From NCBI RefSeq assembly GCF_010501105.1, contig NZ_QVMQ01000018.1, forward strand, positions 1-64,000: a stretch of 64,000 nucleotides of DNA, given 5' to 3'. Below the pieces are notes generated by a model. That model was given only the letters and a program-made list of their open reading frames with translations, did no database searches and was not told the DNA's origin. Numbering within the stretch: the first letter of the stretch is position 1; every line of letters starts with the position of its first letter. A program made the position numbers and the translations under genes. The DNA is from Dysgonomonas sp. 511. Its GTDB lineage: Bacteria; Bacteroidota; Bacteroidia; Bacteroidales; Dysgonomonadaceae. Shown in pieces: positions 20,792-29,072 of the stretch.

Positions 20792-22051
20792 TTAAGGCAA
20801 CAGGCTATCGTAAATATTCCTTACCTTCTGTCCTGCATATTCCCATTTTATATTATCCACTTCTGTTTTTCCTTCCCGGCTCAGAAATTCGGCCATAGCA
20901 TCGTAGGTACAGATGGAATATATGGCATCTGCCATGCCCTCTACATCCCAGTAGTCTATTTTCACAGCCTTGTCGAGAATTTCAGCACATCCCGATTGCT
21001 TGGATATGATTGTGGGTATGTTGCACTGCATGGCTTCGAGAGGAGAGATGCCAAACGGTTCGGATACGGAAGGCATCACATATACATCGCTCCGTTTCAG
21101 CATTTCATATACCTGTTTTCCTTTCAGGAAGCCTGTAAAATGGAACCTGTCCGAGATTCCTTTGTTGGCGGCAAGGGTTATCATTTTTTCCATCATGTCG
21201 CCGCTCCCTGCCATTACAAACTGTATGTGGTTGGCTCTTTCGAGTACTTTGGCGGCGGCTTCCACAAAGTATTCGGGCCCTTTCTGCATAGTGATACGCC
21301 CCAGGAAGGTAACTACCTTGTCTTTGATACCCCTTTCGGGATTGATTGCCATTATCTCAGCACTGAGAGGCTCTACGGCATTGTGTACGGTAGTGACCTT
21401 TGCCGGGTCTTGATGATACTTCTCTATCACAGTTTGGCGCGTAAGGTTGCTTACACAAATGATATGGTCGGCATGGTCCATCCCGTTTTTCTCCATCTGA
21501 TATACCTGTGGGTTGACATTGCCGCGGCTACGGTCGAAGTCGGTAGCATGCACATGTATCACAAGGGGTTTGCCCAGAATGTTTTTTGCATGTATTCCGG
21601 CCGGGTATGTAAGCCAGTCGTGCGAGTGTATGATATCGAAATGCTGCGACCGCGCTATTACTCCGGCTACTATAGAGTAGTTGTTGATCTCTTCCAACAG
21701 GTTGTCGGGATACCTTCCCGAAAACTCGATGCAGCCCAAATCGTTGGTATGTAAATACCTGAAGTCGGCATATATATGATTCCTCATATTATAATACTCC
21801 TGCGGATCCATGTATTTCGAAAGCCTTTCGCTCACATAGTCCCAGTTTACATCGCGCCACACCAATGGGGTATTGCATGCCCCGATGATTTTCAGAAAGC
21901 TCTGGTCTTCATCGCCCCACGGTTTGGGTATCACAAAGGTGATATCCATATCGGGTTGCATAGCCATCCCCCTAGTCAGTCCATAACTGGCTGTACCGAG
22001 CCCTCCTAATATATGGGGGGGGAATTCCCATCCAAACATCAATGCCTTCAT
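20792..22051 (-). CDS. GT4 family glycosyltransferase, glycogen-synthase-like
   Basis: The 419-residue GT-B protein begins with FGWEFPPHILGGLGTAS, the N-terminal glycine loop of glycogen-synthase-like GT4/GT5 enzymes, followed by HSHDWLTYPAG and, in the C-terminal domain, FLGRITMQKGPEYFVEAA and EPFGISPLE (the E-x7-E motif) near residue 340. It probably extends alpha-1,4-glucan chains from a nucleotide sugar. The gene is 56 bp upstream of the GH57 gene and 39 bp downstream of the debranching gene, all minus strand. The sugar donor cannot be told from the sequence. Confidence 0.9.
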   Translation of the reverse strand: MKALMFGWEFPPHILGGLGTASYGLTRGMAMQPDMDITFVIPKPWGDEDQSFLKIIGACNTPLVWRDVNWDYVSERLSKYMDPQEYYNMRNHIYADFRYLHTNDLGCIEFSGRYPDNLLEEINNYSIVAGVIARSQHFDIIHSHDWLTYPAGIHAKNILGKPLVIHVHATDFDRSRGNVNPQVYQMEKNGMDHADHIICVSNLTRQTVIEKYHQDPAKVTTVHNAVEPLSAEIMAINPERGIKDKVVTFLGRITMQKGPEYFVEAAAKVLERANHIQFVMAGSGDMMEKMITLAANKGISDRFHFTGFLKGKQVYEMLKRSDVYVMPSVSEPFGISPLEAMQCNIPTIISKQSGCAEILDKAVKIDYWDVEGMADAIYSICTYDAMAEFLSREGKTEVDNIKWEYAGQKVRNIYDSLLP

Positions 22052-22090
22052 ATATGTCTTATCTAAATAATTCTAACTTATTTACTCAAA

Positions 22091-24058
22091 TCAATATTCG
22101 TCTGCAAACGACTGCTGTATGTCCAATGCCCGCAGCACACCTGCTATGTTTATGGCATACGATATAGGCCCGTGCCCGAAATAAGGGATGCTGCCGTCGT
22201 ACAATGCCGACAACGACCCTATACAGTCGTTCGACATTTCTTCTTCTATGCCAATGAGTAGCCTGTCGAGGAACGAATAGCCACTACGCTGGAATATCTT
22301 GAGGTATGCCTCTAGGTACGAAGCTAGTAGCCACGGCCATGCTGCACCATTGTAGCAGCTATATACACGGTCGACAAGCGATCCTTCGACACGAGGCCTG
22401 AACCCGATGCTTTTCGGGCTAAGGGTACGTAGCCCCTTGGCTGTAAGCAGCTCTTTGGTTACGATGTCTATTATCGACTTGCTTTGCCGTTTGTCCAGCA
22501 ACGGATAGTCGCTTGCTATAGCCAGAAGCATGTTGGGGCGTACACTCCAGTCTACATAATTGCCTACTACATAGTCGTAGAGGTAGCCGCCATCGTTGAG
22601 GAAGACTTCGAGAAACGATGCCTTCACTATTTCGGCGTTCGCAGTCATTTTTTTCTCCAGTTTCTCATCTTGCAGGTGGTGCGCAATGTCGCGGTTAAAC
22701 ATCAGTGCACTGTACCACGCTGCGTTGACCTCTACCAATAGTCCTGTTCGCGGAGGCCTTGCTTCGCGCGGACTGTCGGCATGGTGCATCCAGCTTGGGT
22801 TGCCGATATTGCTATCTACACTCAGCAAGCCATTGGCAAGGGGGGTGAGTTCCGGATGATTGCCCTCTTGTATGAATGCAACCAACCGGTTGACCAGCGA
22901 GGCGTATTTTGCATAGAAACGCTCGTGGTCGTATTCCGAAAATTTCTTCAAGTCTTTTATTATCCACAGCAAAACGTCGGCATTGCTTATGTCTTTCAGG
23001 AAGCCCGACACAGGTTCGCCTTTCATGAAGGCTTCTATTGCCGGTATGGCGGTATCCATTATTTGCTCGAATGCTTCGGGACGTTCTATCCCCAGTGTCA
23101 AACCCGGAAGAGCCATGAATTGTTCACGGGCAGTAACTTTTCCGTAAGGATAACCATTGAGCAGGTAAAGCTCGTCTGCCGATGGACGGAAGTAAAACTG
23201 GTGTCCTGAGTTCTTCAGGCAGTTGTAGAAAGAAGACCGTGGTGTACGGTTTTTTATTCCTTCTTCGAAAAGGCTGAGCAGGTTGGCTGTGTCGGCAGTT
23301 GTATCGCTGGCCGAGAATATGATGGATTCTCCTTTTTCGATCGGCAATTCGAAGTATCCGGGTACGTAAAGGTCTTCTTTGTAAGGCAAGCCCGCCATTT
23401 TATCTTCTTCGTATTCTATGCCTTTGTACCAGCTTGGGTGGAATATGAATTTAGCCTCTTTGTTGAACTGCATGAAGAGTTCGGGATAACCGCTGTACAT
23501 ACACATACTTATACCGTTTTCCACTTCTTTGTAGCCGTGTTCGGCAACTGTATTTTCTTCGGTCAACTGGTTTATTTCGCGGAAAGCGAGGAAGGGCCTG
23601 AACCGTATTGTGGTAGGCGAATGGGCATCGAGCAGCGTATAGCGTATGTAGATGGTGTTTCCGTTGAGCGAGAACATTTTTTCTTTGGCCAGCACTACGC
23701 CTCCTACCCTATAGATGGTCTGAGGGAGTGACTCACAGTTGAATTCGCGGATATATTTATGTCCCATCGGGCTATAATTATTGCCGTCGTATTTGTGAAT
23801 CCCCAGATTAAATTCGGCTCCATGCTGGATAACTGTTTCGTCGAAAGACGAAAGGAGGACATGGTTAGAGTTGTCGAGCTTGGGTACAGGCATCACCAAC
23901 AATCCATGTTGCTTGCGGGTATTGCATTCCACCAGAGTGGTGCAATGGTAAGCCCCGCGCCGGTTGGTACGCAGTATTTCCCGCTTGAGGGAATACTCCA
24001 GATTGACCATGCGGCTTTTGTCAAATTTCAGATAGGTATTTGTTTTATTGTATTCCAT
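22091..24058 (-). CDS. Glycogen debranching enzyme, amylo-alpha-1,6-glucosidase type
   Basis: The 655-residue protein has an N-terminal beta-sandwich domain (about 20-235, with NRRGAYHCTTLVECNTRK) and a C-terminal (alpha/alpha)6 barrel (about 300-650) with the family segments VDSNIGNPSWMHH and VEVNAAWYSAL, ending with a YNGAAWPWLLASYLEAYLK segment. It resembles the archaeal/bacterial GDE family (GH133-like). It should remove alpha-1,6 branch stubs from glycogen in the cytoplasm. It is the first gene of the operon. The family motif often written TWMDA is SWMHH here, so an acidic residue common there is missing. Confidence 0.92.
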   Translation of the reverse strand: MEYNKTNTYLKFDKSRMVNLEYSLKREILRTNRRGAYHCTTLVECNTRKQHGLLVMPVPKLDNSNHVLLSSFDETVIQHGAEFNLGIHKYDGNNYSPMGHKYIREFNCESLPQTIYRVGGVVLAKEKMFSLNGNTIYIRYTLLDAHSPTTIRFRPFLAFREINQLTEENTVAEHGYKEVENGISMCMYSGYPELFMQFNKEAKFIFHPSWYKGIEYEEDKMAGLPYKEDLYVPGYFELPIEKGESIIFSASDTTADTANLLSLFEEGIKNRTPRSSFYNCLKNSGHQFYFRPSADELYLLNGYPYGKVTAREQFMALPGLTLGIERPEAFEQIMDTAIPAIEAFMKGEPVSGFLKDISNADVLLWIIKDLKKFSEYDHERFYAKYASLVNRLVAFIQEGNHPELTPLANGLLSVDSNIGNPSWMHHADSPREARPPRTGLLVEVNAAWYSALMFNRDIAHHLQDEKLEKKMTANAEIVKASFLEVFLNDGGYLYDYVVGNYVDWSVRPNMLLAIASDYPLLDKRQSKSIIDIVTKELLTAKGLRTLSPKSIGFRPRVEGSLVDRVYSCYNGAAWPWLLASYLEAYLKIFQRSGYSFLDRLLIGIEEEMSNDCIGSLSALYDGSIPYFGHGPISYAINIAGVLRALDIQQSFADEY

Positions 24059-24232
24059 ATTACTAACAGTTTATCCTGTTTACGTGGATATTAAACGAGT
24101 TTTTTTATTTGTTTTTAAAGATAAGAAAAATGTTAAACCAACAGCATTGCCTCCAAGATGTTTATTAACATACAAAATTGAGATATAAAAATAAAGAAAA
24201 TTATGTATTGATGCGAATGGAAAGAGGAAAAG

Positions 24233-24356
24233 TTTATCTATATAGCACCTCACTCCCCGCTCTCTCCAAAGGGAGAGAGAGCCGCAAGCCACGACAAGGG
24301 AGAGGAAAAGTAACAATAAGAAAGTAATGAGAAGGTGTTACATGTGTTACTTTTTA
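24233..24356. repeat. Dispersed intergenic repeat R2
   Basis: It starts TTTATCTATATAG (24233-24245), has a CTCTCTCC...GGGAGAGAG palindrome in the middle and a CACGACAAGGGAGAGG stretch, and ends with GTGTTACATGTGTTAC and a T-run. A second partial copy (start of the palindromic core and the CACGACAAGGGAGAGG stretch) lies at about 24497-24562. The parts of the 831-bp spacer 24059-24889 outside repeats and promoter hold nothing I can name. Confidence 0.75.
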
Positions 24357-24357
24357 G

Positions 24358-24442
24358 AGATACAAGATACCAGTAGACGAGTTAACGAGTTGGTTTCTGA
24401 TAAAATATGAACTTGTATCTCGTACCTTGTCTACTTGTATCT
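24358..24442. repeat. 85-bp imperfect palindrome, single copy
   Basis: It begins AGATACAAGATAC and ends CTTGTATCT, so the ends are inverted repeats, and the whole unit can fold into one long imperfect hairpin. The same 85-bp unit occurs three times at 38552-38926. Here it is framed on both sides by GTTACATGTGTTACTTTTTA. Confidence 0.85.
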
Positions 24443-24573
24443 AAAGAAAAAGTAACAATAAGAAAGTAACGAAAAGATGTTACATGTGTTACTTTTTATC
24501 ACCTCACTCCCCGCTCTCTCCAAAGGGAGAGAGGGCTGCAAGCCACGACAAGGGAGAGGAAAGCAACGGATAT

Positions 24574-24667
24574 TCTCTCTGTCATCCTGAAACGTAGTTG
24601 AAGGATCTCTTGCATCAAAAGTATTGGAGGGTCGAGATGTTTCGTTCCTCTCAGCATGACAGAGAGA
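24574..24667. repeat. MITE-like repeat with 12-bp terminal inverted repeats
   Basis: TCTCTCTGTCAT at 24574-24585 is exactly inverted at 24656-24667 (ATGACAGAGAGA). The interior contains TCCTGAAACGTAGTTGAAGG and AGATGTTTCGTTCCTCTCAG, the style of a very common bacterial intergenic repeat. It has no ORF of its own. Confidence 0.8.
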
Positions 24668-24802
24668 GTATAACCAGAGCTTAACAAGCCGAAGGGAGGG
24701 GAAGTAGAGCGGCGTAAGCAAAATTCAAGGCGAATATTAGTTGCATAGACAACAATATATTGATAATCAGCAATATAAATACTGATTTTTAAGCTGGTTT
24801 CT

Positions 24803-24832
24803 TTTGAAACTAATTTATTACTTCTATCTTTG
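24803..24832 (+). promoter_or_regulatory. Promoter of the FadL-type porin gene
   Basis: TTTG at 24803-24806, an 18-bp spacer and TATCTTTG at 24825-24832. A start would be expected near 24839. Because the reading frame upstream of 24890 overlaps this box, the ATG at 24890 is the real start. Confidence 0.75.
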
Positions 24833-24889
24833 CTGCGTTTTAAATACTGGCTATGTAATCAGGTCTTTGACCGTAAATTAATTATTATA

Positions 24890-26281
24890 ATGAATAAAGT
24901 TAAATCAGGATTGTTAACCTTACTGTTTTCGTCAGCCATCCTTCAATCTTTTGCAGGGGGTATATTGACCAATACCAACCAAAGTGCACACTTCATACGT
25001 ATGGTGGCGCGCGATGCTTCGCTCGAAATAGACGCTGCATACACCAATCCCGCCGGATTGGGAGTTAAGCTTGAAGATGGGTTTCACTTTGCATTTACCA
25101 ACCAAAGTGCATTCCAGACCCGTACCATAACTTCTACTTATCCATTGTTTGCCGGATTTGGCGGCAACGATACAAAGGTATATAAAGGAAAAGCTTCGGC
25201 TCCGATTATCCCAAGCTTGCAGGCTGCTTACAAAACCGGCAAATGGGTATTGTCGGGTAATCTTGCCGTATCGGGTGGTGGAGGAAAGGCTACATTTAAT
25301 GATGGCTTGCCTTCGTTCGAATCGCAACTTTCGGCTATCCCTGCATTGTTGTCGAGCATGCAAGTGCCTACATCCCAATATTCGGTAGATACTTACATGA
25401 GGGGGTCTTCTTTCATCTATGGCGCTCAATTGGGGGGAAGCTATGCAATCAACGATATGTTTTCGGTGTATGCCGGTTTTCGTCTCAACATAGTAAACAA
25501 CGGCTATGAGGGCTATCTGAAAAACGTGAAGATAAATCCGAAACATCCGCTGCTAAACCCTAATGGAGATATGATGTCTGCCGAAGGCTTTTTCAATGCT
25601 GCAGGAATGACAGATTATGCAAACATGGTTGCCGACAGGGAAATTGATAATTCTCAGTCGGGATGGGGAGTAAATCCTATCCTCGGCCTGAACTTCAATT
25701 ATAAGAACCTGAATATAGGTATGAAATATGAGTTTAAGACATCTCTCGATATCGAAAGTAAGACTGTAGACGGAAAAGATGGCGGACTTGAGCAGTTTAA
25801 GCATGGAGTAAATACGCCACACGACATACCAGCCTTGTTTACAGTAGGTGCTTCGTACCAGATAACTCCAAACCTGCTGGCCAGCGTTGGTTATCACCAT
25901 TTCTTCGATTCGGACGCAAAGATGGCCGATGACAAGCAAAAGCATATCAATGGGGGAACAAATGAGTATCTTTTCGGTCTCGAATATCAGATAGACAGAA
26001 TATTTCTGGTGAGTGCCGGAGGACAGATAACTCGTTATGGAGTGACTGATGCTTATCAGAAAGACTTGAGTTTCTCTATCAATTCTTATTCTATAGGATT
26101 TGGTGGCGCAGCAAAGGTGGCTCCAAAGGTAAGAATCAATGTCGGTTATTTCTGGACAACTTATTCAGACTGGACAAAAGACGTTAATCCGTATGTAAGC
26201 ATGGTTCCTGCTATGGCAGGCAAAGATGTATTCTCGCGCACCAATAAGGTGTTTGCTGCCGGGGTAGATTTTTCGTTCTAA
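24890..26281 (+). CDS. OmpP1/FadL family outer-membrane transporter
   Basis: The 463-residue protein starts at the ATG at 24890, giving a clean signal peptide (to about residue 22, LQSFAGG). The mature N-terminus with ARDASLEIDAAYTNPAGLG resembles FadL proteins, where an NPA segment near the N-terminus is typical, and the rest is amphipathic beta-strand with a terminal aromatic (VDFSF). The family moves hydrophobic compounds such as fatty acids across the outer membrane. It is monocistronic, with a good promoter upstream and a terminator downstream. The substrate is unknown. Confidence 0.9.
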   Translation: MNKVKSGLLTLLFSSAILQSFAGGILTNTNQSAHFIRMVARDASLEIDAAYTNPAGLGVKLEDGFHFAFTNQSAFQTRTITSTYPLFAGFGGNDTKVYKGKASAPIIPSLQAAYKTGKWVLSGNLAVSGGGGKATFNDGLPSFESQLSAIPALLSSMQVPTSQYSVDTYMRGSSFIYGAQLGGSYAINDMFSVYAGFRLNIVNNGYEGYLKNVKINPKHPLLNPNGDMMSAEGFFNAAGMTDYANMVADREIDNSQSGWGVNPILGLNFNYKNLNIGMKYEFKTSLDIESKTVDGKDGGLEQFKHGVNTPHDIPALFTVGASYQITPNLLASVGYHHFFDSDAKMADDKQKHINGGTNEYLFGLEYQIDRIFLVSAGGQITRYGVTDAYQKDLSFSINSYSIGFGGAAKVAPKVRINVGYFWTTYSDWTKDVNPYVSMVPAMAGKDVFSRTNKVFAAGVDFSF

Positions 26282-26302
26282 CGGGAACGCTAATCATATC
26301 AG

Positions 26303-26342
26303 GATAAGAGCCTTGAAGACACTTTGTTTCAGGGCTTTTATC
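26303..26342. terminator. Bidirectional terminator between the FadL and DUF151 genes
   Basis: GATAAGAGCCTTGAA (from 26303) pairs with TTCAGGGCTTTTATC (to 26342) with few mismatches. The right arm overlaps the stop codon of the minus-strand gene. Confidence 0.7.
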
Positions 26343-26919
26343 ATTCTTTCTTTCGCAGTTCGTCGCGGATTAAAGATGCAAGTTCGTAATCTTCGCCGGC
26401 TACGGCATCGTTGAGCAGGGATTCCAGTTCGTTTTTGTCGAGCAAGGAATAATCGAGGGCGAAATCGCTCTTTTCTTCTTCCAGACTGTTGTCGTCGTTG
26501 TTTCCTTCATCAAATATCACACCTTGCATTTGCATTATCAGTTCGGTGGTATATATAGGCGACTTTGTTCTTAGGGCGATGGCTATGGCATCTGACGTAC
26601 GCGATTCTATTTCTATATGCTGTTCTCCTTGTACCAATCTTATTTTTGAGAAGAACACGCCATTATCGTACTTGTATATTTCTACCTCGCTCAACCGGAT
26701 ATTGAGTTCGCCAAGAAGAGTCTTGAAGAGGTCGTGAGTCAACGGCCTGGGCGGAACTGAGCCTTGTAGCTGGAAGGCAATAGACTGGGCTTCGGGGGCA
26801 CCTACGACAACCATAAGCCTTCTGAGACCTTCTTCTTCGGCCAATACGAGCCCGTAGGCTCCCGACTGAGTCTGATTGAATGAAAAACCTAATACCGATA
26901 ATCGTACTTTCTTGCTCAT
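26341..26919 (-). CDS. DUF151 bifunctional nuclease-family protein with C-terminal UVR motif
   Basis: The 192-residue protein has a DUF151/BFN domain (about 1-130; segments GAYGLVLAEEEGLRRLMVVVG, broken here as GAYGLVL and RRLMVVVG, and SRTSDAIAIALRTKSPIY). A linker rich in Asp, Glu and Asn follows, then a UvrB/UvrC-type helical hairpin at about 163-190 (LLNDAVAGEDYELASLIRDE). DUF151 proteins in plants have been described as nucleases; the bacterial role is unclear. The UVR motif suggests a protein-protein contact with a UvrC- or Clp-type partner. The gene stands alone on the minus strand, divergent from the methyltransferase. Confidence 0.9.
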   Translation of the reverse strand: MSKKVRLSVLGFSFNQTQSGAYGLVLAEEEGLRRLMVVVGAPEAQSIAFQLQGSVPPRPLTHDLFKTLLGELNIRLSEVEIYKYDNGVFFSKIRLVQGEQHIEIESRTSDAIAIALRTKSPIYTTELIMQMQGVIFDEGNNDDNSLEEEKSDFALDYSLLDKNELESLLNDAVAGEDYELASLIRDELRKKE

Positions 26920-27097
26920 GGCGAATGTAAGGATAAAAGAAATATTGTTTATATAGTATAAAAATAACGATTTATTTCATTTGGCTCGACGAAAAAGACT
27001 CGTTTTTAAGCATAATTAAAATAATGTATAAAATTACAAGAATTTCGGATTTATCGGGTCATATTGTATATTTTTGTTGTTCGAAATATAAGGAAAT

Positions 27098-27889
27098 ATG
27101 GAGAAGATAACCAGCCTGCAAAACCTAAGGATAAAGAATATCGTTAAGCTTGCAAAGGCGAAAGAGCGGAGGTCGCAAGGCCTGTTTATAATAGAAGGGG
27201 CAAGAGAACTGAGCCTTGCTCTTATGGCAGGGTATAAATTAGACTCCGTCTTTATTTGTCCCGAACTGTTTGAGAAAACAGATTACCCGGATGTATTGAA
27301 TAGTATTGAGCAAGATAAGATATATGAGGTGTCGGAGGCTGTGTTCGAAAAGATTGCTTACCGCGAAGGTTCGGACGGGCTGCTGGCATTGGCAAAGCCC
27401 CGCAAACATGGGCTGGAAAATCTGGAGTTGTCGGCCAATCCTTTTGTTATTGTTCTCGAAGCTGTAGAAAAGCCCGGCAACTTGGGTGCTATACTACGTA
27501 CGGCCGACGCGGCACAGGTGGATGCTGTAATAATCTGCGATCCGGCAACCGATTTGTATAATCCGAATGTAATACGGTCGGGGGTAGGGTGCTTGTTTAC
27601 GGTACAGACTGCGGTATGCGGGTCGGAAGAAGCGTTTGCTTATTTACAAAAGAATAACATAAGGACATTTGCTGCCGAACTAACTGCTTCGAACTGGTAT
27701 CAGGATACTGATTTCGCAAAGCCTTCGGCTATTATCATGGGTACGGAAGCTGATGGGCTTACGGACTTTTGGCTTTCGAGTGCCGATGCGAGGATAAAGA
27801 TACCTATGAGGGGAAAGATAGATTCGCTGAATGTTTCTGTATCTACAGCCGTGCTTACTTTTGAGGCTATGAGACAGCGGGGATTTTGA
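27098..27889 (+). CDS. TrmH/SpoU family RNA 2'-O-methyltransferase
   Basis: The 263-residue protein has an N-terminal substrate-binding domain (about 1-105) and a SPOUT domain with the three family motifs: VEKPGNLGAILRTADA (motif 1), IIMGTEADGL (motif 2) and IPMRGKIDSLNVSVSTAV (motif 3, the trefoil-knot S-adenosylmethionine site). It methylates a ribose in rRNA or tRNA; RlmB-like activity is likely, but the target nucleotide is not evident. A TATTTTTG box at 27069-27076 is 22 bp upstream of the start. tRNA-Leu lies just downstream with its own promoter. Confidence 0.92.
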   Translation: MEKITSLQNLRIKNIVKLAKAKERRSQGLFIIEGARELSLALMAGYKLDSVFICPELFEKTDYPDVLNSIEQDKIYEVSEAVFEKIAYREGSDGLLALAKPRKHGLENLELSANPFVIVLEAVEKPGNLGAILRTADAAQVDAVIICDPATDLYNPNVIRSGVGCLFTVQTAVCGSEEAFAYLQKNNIRTFAAELTASNWYQDTDFAKPSAIIMGTEADGLTDFWLSSADARIKIPMRGKIDSLNVSVSTAVLTFEAMRQRGF

Positions 27890-27927
27890 AAATTGTTGTA
27901 GTTTCGTGATATTTCTTTTTCAAAGTA

Positions 27928-27957
27928 TTGTTTTCAAGAAAAATAATTTTACCTTTG
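27928..27957 (+). promoter_or_regulatory. Promoter of tRNA-Leu
   Basis: TTG at 27928-27930, a 19-bp spacer and TACCTTTG at 27950-27957; the tRNA begins at 27981. Confidence 0.75.
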
Positions 27958-27980
27958 TACCCGCTAACGCATTTTTAGCC

Positions 27981-28062
27981 GCGGATGTGGCGTAATTGGT
28001 AGCCGCGCCAGACTTAGGATCTGGTGCCGTGAGGCGTGGGGGTTCGAGTCCCTTCATCCGCA
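27981..28062 (+). tRNA. tRNA-Leu (anticodon UAG)
   Basis: An 82-nt class II tRNA. The acceptor stem GCGGATG pairs with CATCCGC (28055-28061), with discriminator A at 28062. The anticodon stem CCAGA/TCTGG encloses loop CTTAGGA with anticodon TAG. A long variable arm (GCC/GGC stem) is present, and the T loop reads TTCGAGT. CCA is not encoded. An intrinsic terminator follows at once. Confidence 0.95.
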
Positions 28063-28106
28063 CTGAGAGCGACAAATTGAAGATTTCTTCTTTTTGTCGC
28101 TTTTTT
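28059..28106 (+). terminator. tRNA-Leu terminator, left copy of a 48-bp direct repeat
   Basis: GCGACAAA / TTTGTCGC forms the outer stem with an inner GAAG...CTTC extension, followed by seven T. The stretch from the last tRNA bases through the T-run is repeated at 28878-28925 with one mismatch. Confidence 0.9.
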
Positions 28107-28116
28107 TGATATTCAA

Positions 28117-28755
28117 CTAATGTCTTTTTATTTTTGATAAAATAAAAGGAATAATGGCAAAAAGTACAAATGCGATTACAATACGTCTTAACCAATATGC
28201 TTCTTCCCAAAATTTTGAAAAAGATGACTTTTTTATCCATTTGTCAATCTCGTTTTCATATCTGAAAAACTGAACATTATCTACCTTATCTTTTTGGTAC
28301 AAAATAAAAACAGAATCATTTACGTTAAATGGCGGAATCAATGAATAATCCTTTTGGGCAACATGGTATTTGCCTCCAGGTATAAGGAATTGACCATATA
28401 CAGTTGAATACATGTTTCGAGTTGCTGTGTGAAATTCTATATATTCTACTATACCTTTTGTAATGGTGTAATTTTCAAGCAGGCTATCCGTCCTATTTTT
28501 TGTGTCTAAATAAGAAAATGAGGAAAATGTAACAACAAAGACAGTCATCATAATTGAGTCAATGATATGTTCTGTATTATTTTCTGCTACCAAATAACAA
28601 AAAGTAGCAAATAGAAAAGGGAGTGTGATTGGGAAATAAGAATATTCATAGATAGTGCAGCAAATAAAATAAATGAATGTCAAAATGTAAGTTGCAAATC
28701 CAATACGTTTAAGTGTTTTGGGGTTTATTTTTTTTAAGACAGAAGTAATGCTCAT
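28117..28755 (-). CDS. Predicted membrane protein of unknown function, AT-rich
   Basis: With the start at 28755 the protein has 212 residues (28776 is an alternative, 7 residues longer). It shows about four membrane segments: two near the N-terminus (around residues 17-55), one around 65-80 and one near the C-terminus (about 188-205), with a polar domain of about 100 residues between. Composition is much more AT-rich than the neighbours, with many Phe, Ile, Tyr and Lys. A minus-strand promoter (TTG-N19-TATCTTTG) lies upstream. The whole gene sits between two copies of the tRNA-Leu 3' end and terminator, suggesting it arrived as a separate unit. I do not recognise the family. Confidence 0.75.
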   Translation of the reverse strand: MSITSVLKKINPKTLKRIGFATYILTFIYFICCTIYEYSYFPITLPFLFATFCYLVAENNTEHIIDSIMMTVFVVTFSSFSYLDTKNRTDSLLENYTITKGIVEYIEFHTATRNMYSTVYGQFLIPGGKYHVAQKDYSLIPPFNVNDSVFILYQKDKVDNVQFFRYENEIDKWIKKSSFSKFWEEAYWLRRIVIAFVLFAIIPFILSKIKRH

Positions 28756-28799
28756 AGTAATATGGAGATAATTCACATTCCAGATATAGTTCTATTTTA

Positions 28800-28829
28800 C
28801 AAAGATACATTCAAACTTCATAAACTCAA
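28800..28829 (-). promoter_or_regulatory. Promoter of the AT-rich membrane-protein gene
   Basis: On the minus strand TTG (28829-28827), a 19-bp spacer and TATCTTTG (28807-28800). Confidence 0.65.
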
Positions 28830-28877
28830 TAACCTTTACAAAGTCCTCTATAAGTGTCCAATAATCTGATACCCCTT

Positions 28878-28925
28878 CGCACTGAGAGCGACAAATTGAA
28901 GATTTCTTCTGTTTGTCGCTTTTTT
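28878..28925 (+). repeat. Right copy of the tRNA-Leu 3'-end/terminator repeat
   Basis: Identical to 28059-28106 except one base in the hairpin. The few bases before it (CCCTTC then GCA) also look like the tRNA T-stem and acceptor end with 3-4 bases lost. No complete tRNA is present here. Confidence 0.85.
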
Positions 28926-29072
28926 CATTTCTATAACTTACTATTTCTACCCCTTTAAACCAGTCGAGGCACCCCTCTAATTAATATTTAGCCATCAGGT
29001 CGGTGAACTTTATGCGACCGTGAAATGTTAACATACATAATAACTAATGTCACACATTATCACAAAAACGCA

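Noticed and set aside
24431..24721. 96-residue frame over the R2 and MITE-like repeats
   Set aside because: Made of translated repeat sequence with no independent support.
24830..24889. Longer N-terminus for the FadL-type porin
   Set aside because: The upstream frame begins inside the TATCTTTG promoter box and would bury the signal peptide.
28871..28926. Second tRNA gene
   Set aside because: Only the 3' end and terminator are repeated; no acceptor 5' strand, D arm or anticodon arm can be formed.
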